Shown here: in pieces, positions 6,806-15,085 of the stretch
Layout of the letters: every line of letters begins with the position of its first letter
How positions within the stretch are numbered: position 1 is the first letter of the stretch
Assembly: GCA_964354265.1 (NCBI GenBank)
Contig: CAYGYY010000032.1
Coordinates: 1 to 24,938, forward strand
Direction of reading: 5' to 3'
DNA length: 24,938 nt
Origin: Fen731 sp964354265
Lineage (GTDB): Bacteria; Actinomycetota; Humimicrobiia; Humimicrobiales; Humimicrobiaceae
The notes under the pieces: model-generated
Database searches by the model: none
The model's input: only the letters and a program-made list of their open reading frames with translations
What the model was told of the DNA's origin: nothing
Program-made: the position numbers and the translations under genes

Positions 6806-8002
6806 ATGCAGCAAAAAGTATATATAGCATCTGCGCTCAGGACTGCAATTGGAAACTTCGGGGGTTCTTTAAAAGCTTTTAGCGCCCCTGCGCTGGCTTC
6901 TTTGCTGATAACTGAAATCATGAAGCAAAATAATATTATAAATGCGCAATTCGATGGAGTAATAATAGGCAATGTTCTCCAGGCAGGAATCGGCCAGAAT
7001 CCCGCCCGCCAGGCCGCACTGGGCGCTGGACTTTCATATGACACGCCGTGTTTTACTGTTAACAAGGTCTGCGGTTCGGGCATGAAAGCAATCGATGTAG
7101 CTTTTAAGAATATCCTTGCAGGTAGCGGCAACATATACCTTGCGGGGGGAATGGAAAGCATGACAAATTGCCCCTATATCTCCAGGTCCACAAGATGGGG
7201 CGCAAAACTGGGAGATGCACAGCTTGCTGACGGAATAATCTATGACGGGTTATGGTGCCCATTTAACAATAAGCACATGGGAGACCTTGTAGAAGACCTG
7301 GCGAAAAGTTACGGCATTACCAGGGAGCAGCAGGACAGCTTTGCTTTTGAAAGCAATGAAAAGGCAGTGAAAGCAATAAATTCAGGAAAGTTTGGAGACG
7401 AGACAGTACCTGTTGAAATAAAGGACAGGAAAACAACTGCTATTTTCGATGCAGACGAGCGCCCCAGGGCGGATACGACAGTCGAAAAACTTTCATCATT
7501 AAAACCAGTATTTACAAAGGAAGGCACAATAACTGCAGGAAATTCATCAGGAATAAATGACGGCGCAGCAATGCTGCTGGTTGCTTCAGAGAATGCGCTT
7601 AATTTTTACGGCCTGGAACCGCTGGCTGAAATAATCGCTGTGTCTGAAGCTGGACTTGAGCCGGCGCTTTTTGGGGTTGCTCCTGTGCCGGCAACAAAAA
7701 AAGCGTGTGAGATGGCGCAAGTAGGGTTAAATGAAATAGGGCTTTTTGAATATAATGAGGCTTTTGCAGCGCAGAGCCTTTGCGTTTTGAAGGATTTAAA
7801 GATAGACCCCGGGATTGTAAATGTAAATGGCGGCGCAGTCGCCCTGGGGCACCCTATCGGCGCAAGCGGGGCAAGGATAATAGTGACTCTTTTACATGAA
7901 ATGATAAAACAGGGCACCGGATACGGCCTGGCATCCCTATGCATAGGTTCCGGGGAAAGCATGGCAATAATTATTAAGAGGGTATCTGGAGGTAGATTTT
8001 GA
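6806..8002 (+). CDS. Acetyl-CoA acetyltransferase (thiolase)
   Basis: This 398-residue thiolase has the full catalytic set: nucleophile Cys89 (KVCGSGMKA), His349 (GHPIGASG) and Cys379 (CIGSG), closely matching biosynthetic thiolase numbering (89/348/378). It condenses two acetyl-CoA to acetoacetyl-CoA or cleaves a 3-oxoacyl-CoA. An AAAAAGGA site precedes the ATG. It overlaps the reductase gene by 4 bases, which in turn overlaps the CoA-transferase gene, so the three form a coupled module for C4-type acyl-CoA chemistry. Direction (fermentative synthesis or breakdown) cannot be told from sequence. It has no targeting extension. Confidence 0.93.
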   Translation: MQQKVYIASALRTAIGNFGGSLKAFSAPALASLLITEIMKQNNIINAQFDGVIIGNVLQAGIGQNPARQAALGAGLSYDTPCFTVNKVCGSGMKAIDVAFKNILAGSGNIYLAGGMESMTNCPYISRSTRWGAKLGDAQLADGIIYDGLWCPFNNKHMGDLVEDLAKSYGITREQQDSFAFESNEKAVKAINSGKFGDETVPVEIKDRKTTAIFDADERPRADTTVEKLSSLKPVFTKEGTITAGNSSGINDGAAMLLVASENALNFYGLEPLAEIIAVSEAGLEPALFGVAPVPATKKACEMAQVGLNEIGLFEYNEAFAAQSLCVLKDLKIDPGIVNVNGGAVALGHPIGASGARIIVTLLHEMIKQGTGYGLASLCIGSGESMAIIIKRVSGGRF

Positions 8003-8745
8003 AACTAAGTGATAGAGTTTGTCTTATAACCGGCGCGGGCCGGGGCATTGGAAGGACAATGGCTATAGAATTTGCAAAGCAGGGGGCAACTGTATTTGTA
8101 AATGATATAAATCCTGATGATGCCGGAAAGACTATGGACATTTTAAAATCAGAAGGCGGCAAATGTTATTCATTTATTGCAGATATCGGAAAATATGATG
8201 AAGTCTGCGCAATGTATGAGTATATTTACAGGAACTGTCCCACCCTGGATATACTTGTAAACAATGCAGCAATACTTCGCGACAAGACGCTTCATAATAT
8301 GGATATAAAATACCACTGGGATGATGTAATAAGGATAAACCTTACAGGGGTCTTTTACTGCTGCAGGGAGGCTATTGTAAAGATGCGTGAAAATAAGTTT
8401 GGCAGGATAATTAACATGACTTCTGTAATAGGGCTTTGCGGAAATTTTGGGCAGACTGCATATGGCGCTGCAAAGGCGGGAGTCATAGGTTTCACAAAAT
8501 CCCTGGCGCATGAGGCCGCCTTGAAAGGCATTACAGTAAATGCAATCGCTCCGGGATTTATAGAGACCGAGATGGTAAAAGATATACCTGATGAAGTAAG
8601 GGAAAAAATAGAGAGCCGCATCCCGATGGGAAAATTCGGCCGCACTGAAGACATAGCGAAACTGGCAGTTTTTATTGCATCCGATGAGGCAGGTTATATT
8701 ACGGGCCAGGTATTTAATGTAAACGGGGGATTCCTGATGCCATGA
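7999..8745 (+). CDS. Short-chain dehydrogenase/reductase (FabG/acetoacetyl-CoA reductase-like)
   Basis: This 248-residue SDR has the cofactor motif TGAGRGIG (11-18), the NNAA motif near 88-91 and the catalytic Ser142, Tyr155 and Lys159 (YGAAK). The C-terminal GQVFNVNGG is typical of FabG-like reductases. Translation starts at TTG 7999, overlapping the thiolase stop as TTGA, with GGAGGT at 7988-7993. Its position between a thiolase and a CoA-transferase suggests reduction of acetoacetyl-CoA or a similar 3-oxoacyl-CoA to the 3-hydroxy form, or the reverse. The N-terminal Asp38 region (FVNDINPD) leans towards NAD, though this is not decisive. Confidence 0.92.
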   Translation: MKLSDRVCLITGAGRGIGRTMAIEFAKQGATVFVNDINPDDAGKTMDILKSEGGKCYSFIADIGKYDEVCAMYEYIYRNCPTLDILVNNAAILRDKTLHNMDIKYHWDDVIRINLTGVFYCCREAIVKMRENKFGRIINMTSVIGLCGNFGQTAYGAAKAGVIGFTKSLAHEAALKGITVNAIAPGFIETEMVKDIPDEVREKIESRIPMGKFGRTEDIAKLAVFIASDEAGYITGQVFNVNGGFLMP

Positions 8746-10268
8746 GCAAAATAGTAAATGTTGACGACTTAGCAGGATTAATAAGGGATGGAGGCACTGT
8801 AGCAATCGGTGGCTTTGTAGGCAGCGGACATCCTGAAGAAATAACCAGCGCTATTGAAAAATCATTTGTAAGCTCCGGCAGGCCAAGAGACTTAACCATA
8901 ATCTATGCTGCAGGCCAGGGAGACAGGAAGGACCGGGGGATAAACCACCTTGCACATGAAGGGCTTGTAAAAAGGGTAATAGGCGGACACTGGGGGCTTG
9001 CCCCAAAAATGGTAAAACTTGCAGTCGAGAACAGGATAGAGGGATATAATTTCCCCCAGGGTGTAATAACTCATCTTTTCAGGGATATTGCGGCAAAAAA
9101 GCCTGGAACCATAACTCATGTTGGACTGCATACCTTTGTTGATCCGAGGGTAAGCGGAGCGAAAGTAAACAAAAAAACGACTGAGGACCTTATTGAAATT
9201 ATAAACATTGCAGGCAGGGAATGGCTTTTTTACAAAGCTTTCCCCATTGATGTTGCGCTTATACGCGGGACATCAGCAGATGCAGAAGGAAATATTTCAA
9301 TGGAGAAAGAAGCCGGTTCGTTTGAAATGCTTGCAATGGCCCAGGCGGCGCACAATAGCGGCGGAATTGTGATTGCACAGGTTGAGAGGCTTGTTAAATA
9401 CAATACTCTAAATCCCTGGATTGTAAAAGTACCAGGCATACTTGTCAGCCATATTGTCATAGGCAACGAACAAAACCACTGGCAGACTTTCGGGGAAAAA
9501 TATAATCCTGCATTCAGCGGCGAAATAAAAGCGCCGCTTGAATCAATACCCCAAATGGAACTTGATGAAAGAAAGATAATAAGCCGCAGAGCCCTTAAGG
9601 AAATCAGTGAGAATGCGGTGGTAAACCTTGGAATAGGCGTTCCCGAGGGGGTTAGTATTGTCGCAAAGGAGGAAGGTCTATTTGATAAGATGAAGCTTAC
9701 AGTAGAGGCCGGAATAATAGGCGGGATACCTGCCGGGGGATTAAGCTTCGGCGCCAGCTTTAATCCTGAGTGCATAATAAACCAGCCCTCACAGTTTGAT
9801 TTTTATGATGGCGGCGGACTTGATGTAGCATTCCTTGGTATGGCGCAGGTCGACAGTTCGGGCAATGTCAATGTGAGCAAGTTTTCAGACAAGCTTACCG
9901 GCTGCGGCGGATTCATTAATATTACCCAGAATACAAAGAAAGTAGTTTTCTGCGGGACAATGAATTCGGGAGGGCTTAAAACCGAAATCCTGGAGGGCCG
10001 TATAAATATCCTGGCTGAAGGCAAAGACTGGAAATTCCTGCGCTCAGTAGAGCAGATAACCTTCAGCGGAAAATACGCCATAGAAAAGGAGCAGGAGGTT
10101 CTTTATGTAACGGAGAGAGGGGTTTTTATTCTTACCCCCGGGGGTTTAATGCTTACTGAAATATCTCCCGGCATAGACCTTGAAAAACAGGTAATAAACC
10201 AGATGGAGTTTTTACCTCTTATATCGCCGCAATTAAAGAAGATGGATAAAGATATCTTCAGGCAATGA
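8742..10268 (+). CDS. Fused-subunit CoA-transferase (YdiF/propionate CoA-transferase-like)
   Basis: This 508-residue protein fuses the alpha and beta halves of a family I CoA-transferase, as in YdiF and propionate/lactate CoA-transferase. The predicted catalytic glutamate is Glu322 in VEAGIIGGIPAGG, within the second half. The GxGxxE-type oxyanion loop near 297-303 reads GIGVPEG. It moves CoA between an acyl-CoA and an acid such as acetate. It overlaps the reductase gene by 4 bases (ATGA). With the thiolase and reductase it could release or activate acetoacetate or 3-hydroxybutyrate. Lactate or propionate activation is a real alternative given the BMC pathway. Confidence 0.9.
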   Translation: MSKIVNVDDLAGLIRDGGTVAIGGFVGSGHPEEITSAIEKSFVSSGRPRDLTIIYAAGQGDRKDRGINHLAHEGLVKRVIGGHWGLAPKMVKLAVENRIEGYNFPQGVITHLFRDIAAKKPGTITHVGLHTFVDPRVSGAKVNKKTTEDLIEIINIAGREWLFYKAFPIDVALIRGTSADAEGNISMEKEAGSFEMLAMAQAAHNSGGIVIAQVERLVKYNTLNPWIVKVPGILVSHIVIGNEQNHWQTFGEKYNPAFSGEIKAPLESIPQMELDERKIISRRALKEISENAVVNLGIGVPEGVSIVAKEEGLFDKMKLTVEAGIIGGIPAGGLSFGASFNPECIINQPSQFDFYDGGGLDVAFLGMAQVDSSGNVNVSKFSDKLTGCGGFINITQNTKKVVFCGTMNSGGLKTEILEGRINILAEGKDWKFLRSVEQITFSGKYAIEKEQEVLYVTERGVFILTPGGLMLTEISPGIDLEKQVINQMEFLPLISPQLKKMDKDIFRQ

Positions 10269-10284
10269 TACGGAGAGATACATA

Positions 10285-10313
10285 TTGACTAATTTAACAA
10301 TATCACATAAAAT
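10285..10313 (+). promoter_or_regulatory. Internal sigma-70-type promoter for the DeoR gene and shell operon
   Basis: TTGACT at 10285-10290 and TAAAAT at 10308-10313 are 17 bases apart, each one base from consensus. Expected transcription start is near 10320. It lies in the short interval after the CoA-transferase stop and ahead of the DeoR ATG at 10351. It would let the DeoR-BMC segment be expressed separately from the upstream genes. Confidence 0.6.
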
Positions 10314-10350
10314 AAAAACAATAAACAAAGTTAAACATTTTCAAACAAAC

Positions 10351-11109
10351 ATGCTCTCGGTTGAAAGAAAACTGAAAATAGCTGAAGTTGTAGGAAAAAA
10401 CGGGGGAGTCAAGACCTCTGACCTTTCAAGCATGTTCAATGTATCTGAGATGACAATACTGCGCGATCTTTCATCTCTTGAAGATCAGGGGCTTTTAAAG
10501 CGGGTTTATGGCGGAGCTGTAACATTTAAAAAATCAACAACAGAACTCTCCATCGATCTCCGCAAGCAGCTTAATGCTGCTGAAAAGAACATAATAGCCC
10601 AAAAAGCATTAAAACTCATTTCTGATGGAGACAGCATTTTCCTTGATAGTTCCACTACTGCGCTCGCCCTTGCAAAAAAGCTTTCAACCAGGTCCGGGCT
10701 GACAGTCATAACAAACGGCCTTGAAATAATCAACGAGATCAAAGATGAGCCTGGAATAAATACATTGTGTCCCGGGGGCCAGCTGCAGGAGAATACCCAC
10801 AGTTTTATTGGTTCGGCTACGGAAAATTTCCTGCGGGATTATTTTGCAGATAAAGCGGTCATTTCTGCTTCAGGTATTTCCCTGGAATCCGGTATAACTG
10901 TGGAAAACTCAATACAGGCGGCAATTAAAAAAATCATGCTTAAAAATGCGCTTTCCAGGGTGGTACTTGTAGACTCCAGTAAGTTTGATGTTGTAAGGCT
11001 TGCAAAGGTATGCGCAATTGAGGATATAAACATAATCGTTACGGACACAAGGCCCCCTGATAAATACATGAAATTATTCTTAAAAAATAATATAGAGGTA
11101 GTTTTTTAA
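10351..11109 (+). CDS. DeoR-family transcriptional regulator
   Basis: From ATG 10351 the protein has 252 residues and begins MLSVERKLKI, the usual DeoR-family N-terminus, followed by a helix-turn-helix (VKTSDLSSMFNVSEMTILRDL) and the wing RVYGGA. The C-terminal DeoRC sensor domain shows FLDSSTTALALAKKL, TVITNGLEI and the VLVDSSKFD stretch that binds sugar phosphates in the family. A longer reading from TTG 10285 adds 22 atypical residues, and that TTG coincides with a promoter -35 element, so I prefer the ATG; it lacks a clear Shine-Dalgarno site. It probably responds to a phosphorylated sugar in the aldolase pathway and controls the shell genes starting 9 bases downstream. Confidence 0.9.
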   Translation: MLSVERKLKIAEVVGKNGGVKTSDLSSMFNVSEMTILRDLSSLEDQGLLKRVYGGAVTFKKSTTELSIDLRKQLNAAEKNIIAQKALKLISDGDSIFLDSSTTALALAKKLSTRSGLTVITNGLEIINEIKDEPGINTLCPGGQLQENTHSFIGSATENFLRDYFADKAVISASGISLESGITVENSIQAAIKKIMLKNALSRVVLVDSSKFDVVRLAKVCAIEDINIIVTDTRPPDKYMKLFLKNNIEVVF

Positions 11110-11118
11110 ATATAAAAT

Positions 11119-11430
11119 ATGAAATACGGCAGAGTGGTCGGGAATGTGATCTCGACAATAAAAAATGAAAGGCTCAAAGGCGTCAAGCTCTCGATTGTAG
11201 AACCGCTTGACCCTGATGGAAATGTAATCGGCAACAATGAAATAGTCGGGGACTTCCTCGGCGCAGATGTAGGCAATCTTGTAATCTGGGTTGCAGATGG
11301 TGAAACTATCGGCAGGATAATGGGGGTCAATAACATTCCACTCAGGGGTTCAATTGTAGGAATAGTTGATAAAGTTGATATGGTAAGTGAAAACAGGGTC
11401 ATAAGAGGTTATAATCATGAAAATGGTTAG
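11119..11430 (+). CDS. BMC-P shell vertex protein 1 (EutN/CcmL family)
   Basis: This 103-residue EutN/CcmL-fold protein begins GRVVGNVISTIKNERLKG and has the GNLVIWVADGE and GIVDKVD strands typical of the family. Five copies cap the vertices of the polyhedral shell. It starts 9 bases after the DeoR stop without an obvious Shine-Dalgarno site and overlaps the next BMC-P gene by 14 bases. The pair probably arose by duplication and may cap different vertices or be expressed at different ratios. Confidence 0.93.
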   Translation: MKYGRVVGNVISTIKNERLKGVKLSIVEPLDPDGNVIGNNEIVGDFLGADVGNLVIWVADGETIGRIMGVNNIPLRGSIVGIVDKVDMVSENRVIRGYNHENG

Positions 11431-11683
11431 AGTCATCGGAAGCGTGACTTCTACTATAAAACTTGACCATTTAAGCGGTTTCAAGCTTATGTTTGTACAG
11501 TCTGTGGACGTGGACCTGAAAGGCAGGAAAGAATATTTTGTCGCTGTAGATACCATAGGGCTTGGTGAAGGAGAGATAGGTTTGATGGTTACAGGCAGCA
11601 CAGCAAAGCGGACCGATGCCACAAAGGATAAGAATATTGACGGCACCCTGGTTGCAAAAGTGGAAAGGATAGACCTGGAGTAA
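11417..11683 (+). CDS. BMC-P shell vertex protein 2 (EutN/CcmL family)
   Basis: This 88-residue EutN/CcmL protein begins VRVIGSVTSTIKLDHLSGFKL and ends with the strand GTLVAKVERIDL. A good AAGAGGT site lies at 11403-11409. The start codon is inside the end of the first BMC-P gene, which implies translational coupling. It is shorter and clearly diverged from the first copy, so the shell probably has two pentamer types. The next gene starts 3 bases later. Confidence 0.93.
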   Translation: MKMVRVIGSVTSTIKLDHLSGFKLMFVQSVDVDLKGRKEYFVAVDTIGLGEGEIGLMVTGSTAKRTDATKDKNIDGTLVAKVERIDLE

Positions 11684-11686
11684 AAA

Positions 11687-13063
11687 ATGGCAAAACCTGA
11701 AATTGAAATCATAAAGAACGCTGGAATAGTAGGGGCCGGCGGCGCAGGGTTCCCATCACATGTTAAATTCGATGCCAGCGTTGATACCCTTATAATCAAT
11801 GGCGCAGAATGCGAACCCATGATACATGTCGACAATCAGCTCCTGGAGAAATACTTTGACAGGGTCTTTGAAGGGATGAGAATAGCAGCCGGCCTGGTTG
11901 GCGCAAGAAGGACAGTGCTTGCGCTGAAGGCTAAATATAAGGATGCGATACATATTATAGAAGATTATAAAAATGCAAAAAAACCGGCAGGCGCAGGTGA
12001 CCTCACTGGCAGCGCCGGCAATTTTGATTTTGAGATATTCAAGCTCGCCAATTTTTATCCTGCAGGAGATGAGCAGGTGCTGGTCTATGAAGTGACCGGG
12101 AAAATAGTGCCCGAAGGCGGGATACCGCTTATGGTTGGGGTTGTTGTGACAAACGTGGAGACTTTACTGAATGTATCAAATGCAATGAATGGACAGAATG
12201 TCATAACAAAATTTGTAACCGTAAACGGAGAAGTAGCTAACCCGATGACATTTGAAGCGCCTGTAGGAACGCCGGTTAAAATGTTACTGGAGCTTTGCGG
12301 GGGGATAACCACCGATGACTATAAAGTGCTTGATGGCGGGCCCATGATGGGAAAACTGATAGATGAAGCAGACTATGCATTAAAGAAGACAACAAAGTCT
12401 ATCATAGTGCTTCCCTCAGACAATATAGTAATAGAGCATAAGGTAAGGAGCATAAAAAATGCAGTAAAAAGGGCGCAGGCCATCTGCCTCAGCTGCAGGA
12501 TGTGTACCGACCTCTGCCCCAGGTATCTTCTTGGCCATAACCTGTTTCCCGATGAGATGATGAAAAAAATGTACAGGGGCCAGTTAACAGATGAGGACCT
12601 GGAAAAATTTGATTTTGCCTATCTATGCTGCGACTGCGGATTATGCGAGCTTTACAGCTGTGTGGTGGACCTTTCAGCAAGATCTTTGTTTAACTATATA
12701 AAAGCTGAGCTTGACCGCAAAGGCATTAAAAATCCCTATAACAAAAAAGACCTTAATACAATTGAGTTCAGGGACTACCGGAAGGTGCCTGTAGGCAGGC
12801 TGGAAAAGCGTCTTGAGATAGATAAATACGACAGTAAAACGCCCATCACCCCATTTGCAAACGATGTGAAAGAAGTAAAATTGTATCTCTTGCAGCATCT
12901 GGGAGCTCCATGCGTACCTGTTGTTAAAAACGGTGATAAGGTTTTAAGAGGGCAGGTAGTCGCTGATATTCCTGAAGGAAAACTTGGAGCAAAATTGCAC
13001 AGCTCCATAGACGGCACGGTTTATGAAGTTAATGAAACCTGTATTATTGTTAAAAGCGGTTAA
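11687..13063 (+). CDS. pduS: PduS-like flavoprotein with two Fe-S clusters (RnfC-related)
   Basis: This 458-residue PduS/RnfC-type protein begins with the FMN-fold signature GIVGAGGAGFPSHVK (13-27) and NGAECEP. An SLBB-like segment follows (TVNGEVANPMTFEAPVGTP). Two ferredoxin-type clusters come next: Cys267, 270, 273 and 277 (CLSCRMCTDLCPRYLLGH), then Cys314/315, 317, 320 and 325. The C-terminus is a barrel-sandwich region. PduS proteins oxidise NADH or pass electrons across the shell, originally to reduce cobalamin. No B12 enzyme is present here, so it more likely exports electrons from the lumen through a BMC-T trimer. Its stop and the next gene's ATG overlap in TAATG, placing it beside a PduT-like trimer. 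Confidence 0.92.
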   Translation: MAKPEIEIIKNAGIVGAGGAGFPSHVKFDASVDTLIINGAECEPMIHVDNQLLEKYFDRVFEGMRIAAGLVGARRTVLALKAKYKDAIHIIEDYKNAKKPAGAGDLTGSAGNFDFEIFKLANFYPAGDEQVLVYEVTGKIVPEGGIPLMVGVVVTNVETLLNVSNAMNGQNVITKFVTVNGEVANPMTFEAPVGTPVKMLLELCGGITTDDYKVLDGGPMMGKLIDEADYALKKTTKSIIVLPSDNIVIEHKVRSIKNAVKRAQAICLSCRMCTDLCPRYLLGHNLFPDEMMKKMYRGQLTDEDLEKFDFAYLCCDCGLCELYSCVVDLSARSLFNYIKAELDRKGIKNPYNKKDLNTIEFRDYRKVPVGRLEKRLEIDKYDSKTPITPFANDVKEVKLYLLQHLGAPCVPVVKNGDKVLRGQVVADIPEGKLGAKLHSSIDGTVYEVNETCIIVKSG

Positions 13064-13656
13064 TGAATATGGCAGATGGTATAATAAAATTTGAAACTGA
13101 TGTTGCAGTGGTTGAATTTAAAAGCATAGCAAAAGGCATGTTTGTAACTGATGCAATGCTTAAATCTGCACAGGTAAGTCTTGTGCTTGCAACGACCCTG
13201 TGCCCGGGAAAATACCTTACAATTGTAGCGGGCGGGACTTCTGCAGTCGAGAAAGCAGTCGATACGGCAGACCGTCTAGGCGGAAGGGATGTTTTTTCAT
13301 CATTTGTAATATCGGCGATAAACAGTGAGATAATAGATGCAATCAGTGGAAGAATTGAAGGGCAGCTCAATGATTCCATAGGAATAATTGAAAGCCTGCA
13401 TATGGCCAATATAATGAACGCAGCCGATATAAGCCTTGACAGCGCAGAAGTCAGGATAGTTGAATTCAGGCTTGGCAAAGGATGCGGTGTCAACAGTTTC
13501 TATATTATAACAGGCGAACTTGCCGCAGTAGAGGAAGCTACCAAAAATGCAGTGCTTTTTTTAAGTGAAAACGGCTCACTGATTGCATTCAGGGTAATTG
13601 CAAATCCCGACAGTGATCTCCTGAGGTGGCTGGAGCCTTCAATGTGCGCGTGCTGA
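13063..13656 (+). CDS. BMC-T shell trimer protein 1 (PduT-like)
   Basis: This 197-residue protein has two BMC domains. The first (about 11-90) has the PduT-like segments VEFKSIAKGMFVTDAMLKSA and LCPGKYL; the second (about 105-185) has IGIIESLHM and VIANPDSDLLRWL. Three copies form a pseudo-hexameric tile. PduT binds a central [4Fe-4S] cluster through a Cys in its second domain. By alignment from memory that position is Ile117 here, but Cys141 lies in the second-domain pore loop (LGKGCGV), and the protein ends in Cys-Ala-Cys. A metal or redox role is possible but unproven. It overlaps the PduS-like gene by one base, which supports partnership with it. Confidence 0.9.
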   Translation: MNMADGIIKFETDVAVVEFKSIAKGMFVTDAMLKSAQVSLVLATTLCPGKYLTIVAGGTSAVEKAVDTADRLGGRDVFSSFVISAINSEIIDAISGRIEGQLNDSIGIIESLHMANIMNAADISLDSAEVRIVEFRLGKGCGVNSFYIITGELAAVEEATKNAVLFLSENGSLIAFRVIANPDSDLLRWLEPSMCAC

Positions 13657-13675
13657 GAACACATTGAATGCCGTG

Positions 13676-13691
13676 TAATTAAAGTTAATTA
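13676..13691. promoter_or_regulatory. Inverted-repeat operator candidate upstream of the FucA-type aldolase
   Basis: TAATTAA (13676-13682) and TTAATTA (13685-13691) form a perfect 7-base inverted repeat with a 2-base spacer. It lies 13 bases ahead of a perfect -35 hexamer TTGACA at 13705-13710. The matching -10 is weak (TTGATT at 13728-13733, 17-base spacing). A DeoR- or GntR-controlled promoter needing activation would look like this. Confidence 0.35.
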
Positions 13692-13753
13692 TTTTATATG
13701 TTTTTTGACATAAGCATTAATAAGGGATTGATTTTTTAATAAAGAAGGATTCA

Positions 13754-14623
13754 ATGGAAAAAACAGAAAGCCAGAACAGAAACGATATAATCGATATCTG
13801 TAAAAGAGTCCATGCAAACGGATGGGTTGCAGCAAATGACGGCAACATTTCCATAAGGACGGGGCCAAATACAGTACTGTGCACCCCGACCGGAATGAGC
13901 AAGGGATATCTCACAACAGACCAGCTCATAAAGGTCGATATGAACGGCAATAAGATAGAGGGAACGCTCGAACCATCCTCTGAGATAAAAATGCATATTG
14001 ATGTATATAAAAATAAAGAGGGGGTCAATTCCGTGGTCCACGCGCATCCTCCGTATGCAACCGGATTTGCAGTTTCGGGGATCCCGCTTGACGAATGTGT
14101 CATGCCGGAAATAATAATAGGTCTTGGTTCGATACCTACTGCAAAGTTCGGCACTCCCTCTACAATGGAAATACCCGAAAATATAAGGCCGTTCCTGAAG
14201 GAATACTGCGTCTTCCTGCTTGAAAACCACGGCGCACTTTCCGTGGGACAGGACGTATTCCAGGCTTATTACAGGATGGAAAGCCTTGAGCTGTTTGCTA
14301 AGATAAGTTTTATTGCAAGGACATTAGGCAATGTCAATGTCTTAAGCGAGGAAGATGCAAAAAAAACTATCAGGGTGAGGGACTATTTCGGGATGCCGAG
14401 GGAGAATTATCCCGGATGCAGGGTCGACGGCAAAGTCATAAGGAACCCTGAAGATAGCAGCGCAGCAGTCAGCCAGGGCATTGCAGGTAGTATTCCAGGG
14501 GCAATGCAGCAGGCAGGCCTGGCGTCTTTGGCACAGGGCGAAAGCATAAGCATTACTAAGGAAAAGCTGGTGCAGATAATAACTGTGGTGGTAGCTAATA
14601 TAATCGGCGGCTACAGGCCATAG
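13754..14623 (+). CDS. Class II aldolase (fuculose/rhamnulose-phosphate type) with C-terminal encapsulation peptide
   Basis: This 289-residue protein is a FucA/AraD-fold aldolase. Catalytic Glu77 (EPSSEI) and zinc ligands His96, His98 (VHAHPP) and His159 (LENHG) match FucA residues 73, 92, 94 and 155 with a constant offset of four. The family cleaves L-fuculose-1-P or similar ketose-1-phosphates to DHAP and an aldehyde such as lactaldehyde. FucA ends near 215. Here about 70 more residues follow: a Gly/Ala/Gln-rich linker and the helix EKLVQIITVVVANIIGGY (270-287), a likely encapsulation peptide. It is the best candidate for the signature enzyme that makes the toxic aldehyde inside the shell. 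AGAAGGA at 13743-13749 supports the start. The exact sugar is not determined. Confidence 0.9.
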   Translation: MEKTESQNRNDIIDICKRVHANGWVAANDGNISIRTGPNTVLCTPTGMSKGYLTTDQLIKVDMNGNKIEGTLEPSSEIKMHIDVYKNKEGVNSVVHAHPPYATGFAVSGIPLDECVMPEIIIGLGSIPTAKFGTPSTMEIPENIRPFLKEYCVFLLENHGALSVGQDVFQAYYRMESLELFAKISFIARTLGNVNVLSEEDAKKTIRVRDYFGMPRENYPGCRVDGKVIRNPEDSSAAVSQGIAGSIPGAMQQAGLASLAQGESISITKEKLVQIITVVVANIIGGYRP

Positions 14624-14691
14624 GACTATTACACTATTTTTAAAAAATGTTTATTTTAAGTGCTGAATTTATAAGTGTTTTTGGTATAATT

Positions 14692-14722
14692 AATTATTTA
14701 ATATCCGGCAATTAAAGTCCGG
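14692..14722 (+). promoter_or_regulatory. Extended -10 promoter candidate and leader hairpin before BMC-H2
   Basis: A perfect TATAAT at 14695-14700 is preceded by TG in the extended -10 register (TGGTATAAT), though no good -35 is seen. Just after the expected start, TATCCGG pairs with CCGGGTA around a 10-base loop (about 14702-14725), giving a 5'-leader hairpin. Together they suggest an extra promoter with a stabilised leader for the abundant shell protein. Confidence 0.4.
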
Positions 14723-14790
14723 GTACAGTTTAAGACAAAAAAGCTTATAAAAATTGATTATTAAATCAAAGTAGTGAAAGGAAAAGAAAA

Positions 14791-15069
14791 ATGTCAGGAG
14801 AAGCAATCGGAATGATTGAGACCAGGGGACTTGTTGGTTCAATCGAGGCAGCAGACGCTATGGTAAAGGCAGCAAACGTCACCCTGATGGGTGAAGAAAG
14901 AATTGGCGGAGGATTTGTTACCGTCATAGTAAAAGGTGATGTTGGCGCCGTCAAGGCAGCAGTGGATGCAGGCGCTGCAGCAGCAAAAAGAGTAGGCGAA
15001 CTGATATCAGTTCATGTTATCCCAAGACCACATCCTGAACTTGATATGATTTTGCCTCAGGAAAAATAA
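14791..15069 (+). CDS. BMC-H shell protein 2 (hexamer, PduA/EutM-like)
   Basis: This 92-residue protein is a single BMC domain with IGMIETRGL, VKGDVGAVKAAVDAGAAAA and HVIPRPHPEL. The pore loop is Arg37-Ile-Gly-Gly-Gly41 with Phe42, differing from the BMC-H3 loop. It is very similar to BMC-H3 through the central helix region, at DNA level too, suggesting a recent duplication or gene conversion. GAAAGGA lies 8 bases before the ATG. It lies between the FucA-type aldolase and PduL and probably has its own promoter. Confidence 0.96.
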   Translation: MSGEAIGMIETRGLVGSIEAADAMVKAANVTLMGEERIGGGFVTVIVKGDVGAVKAAVDAGAAAAKRVGELISVHVIPRPHPELDMILPQEK

Positions 15070-15085
15070 AAATTCAGGGAAAATG

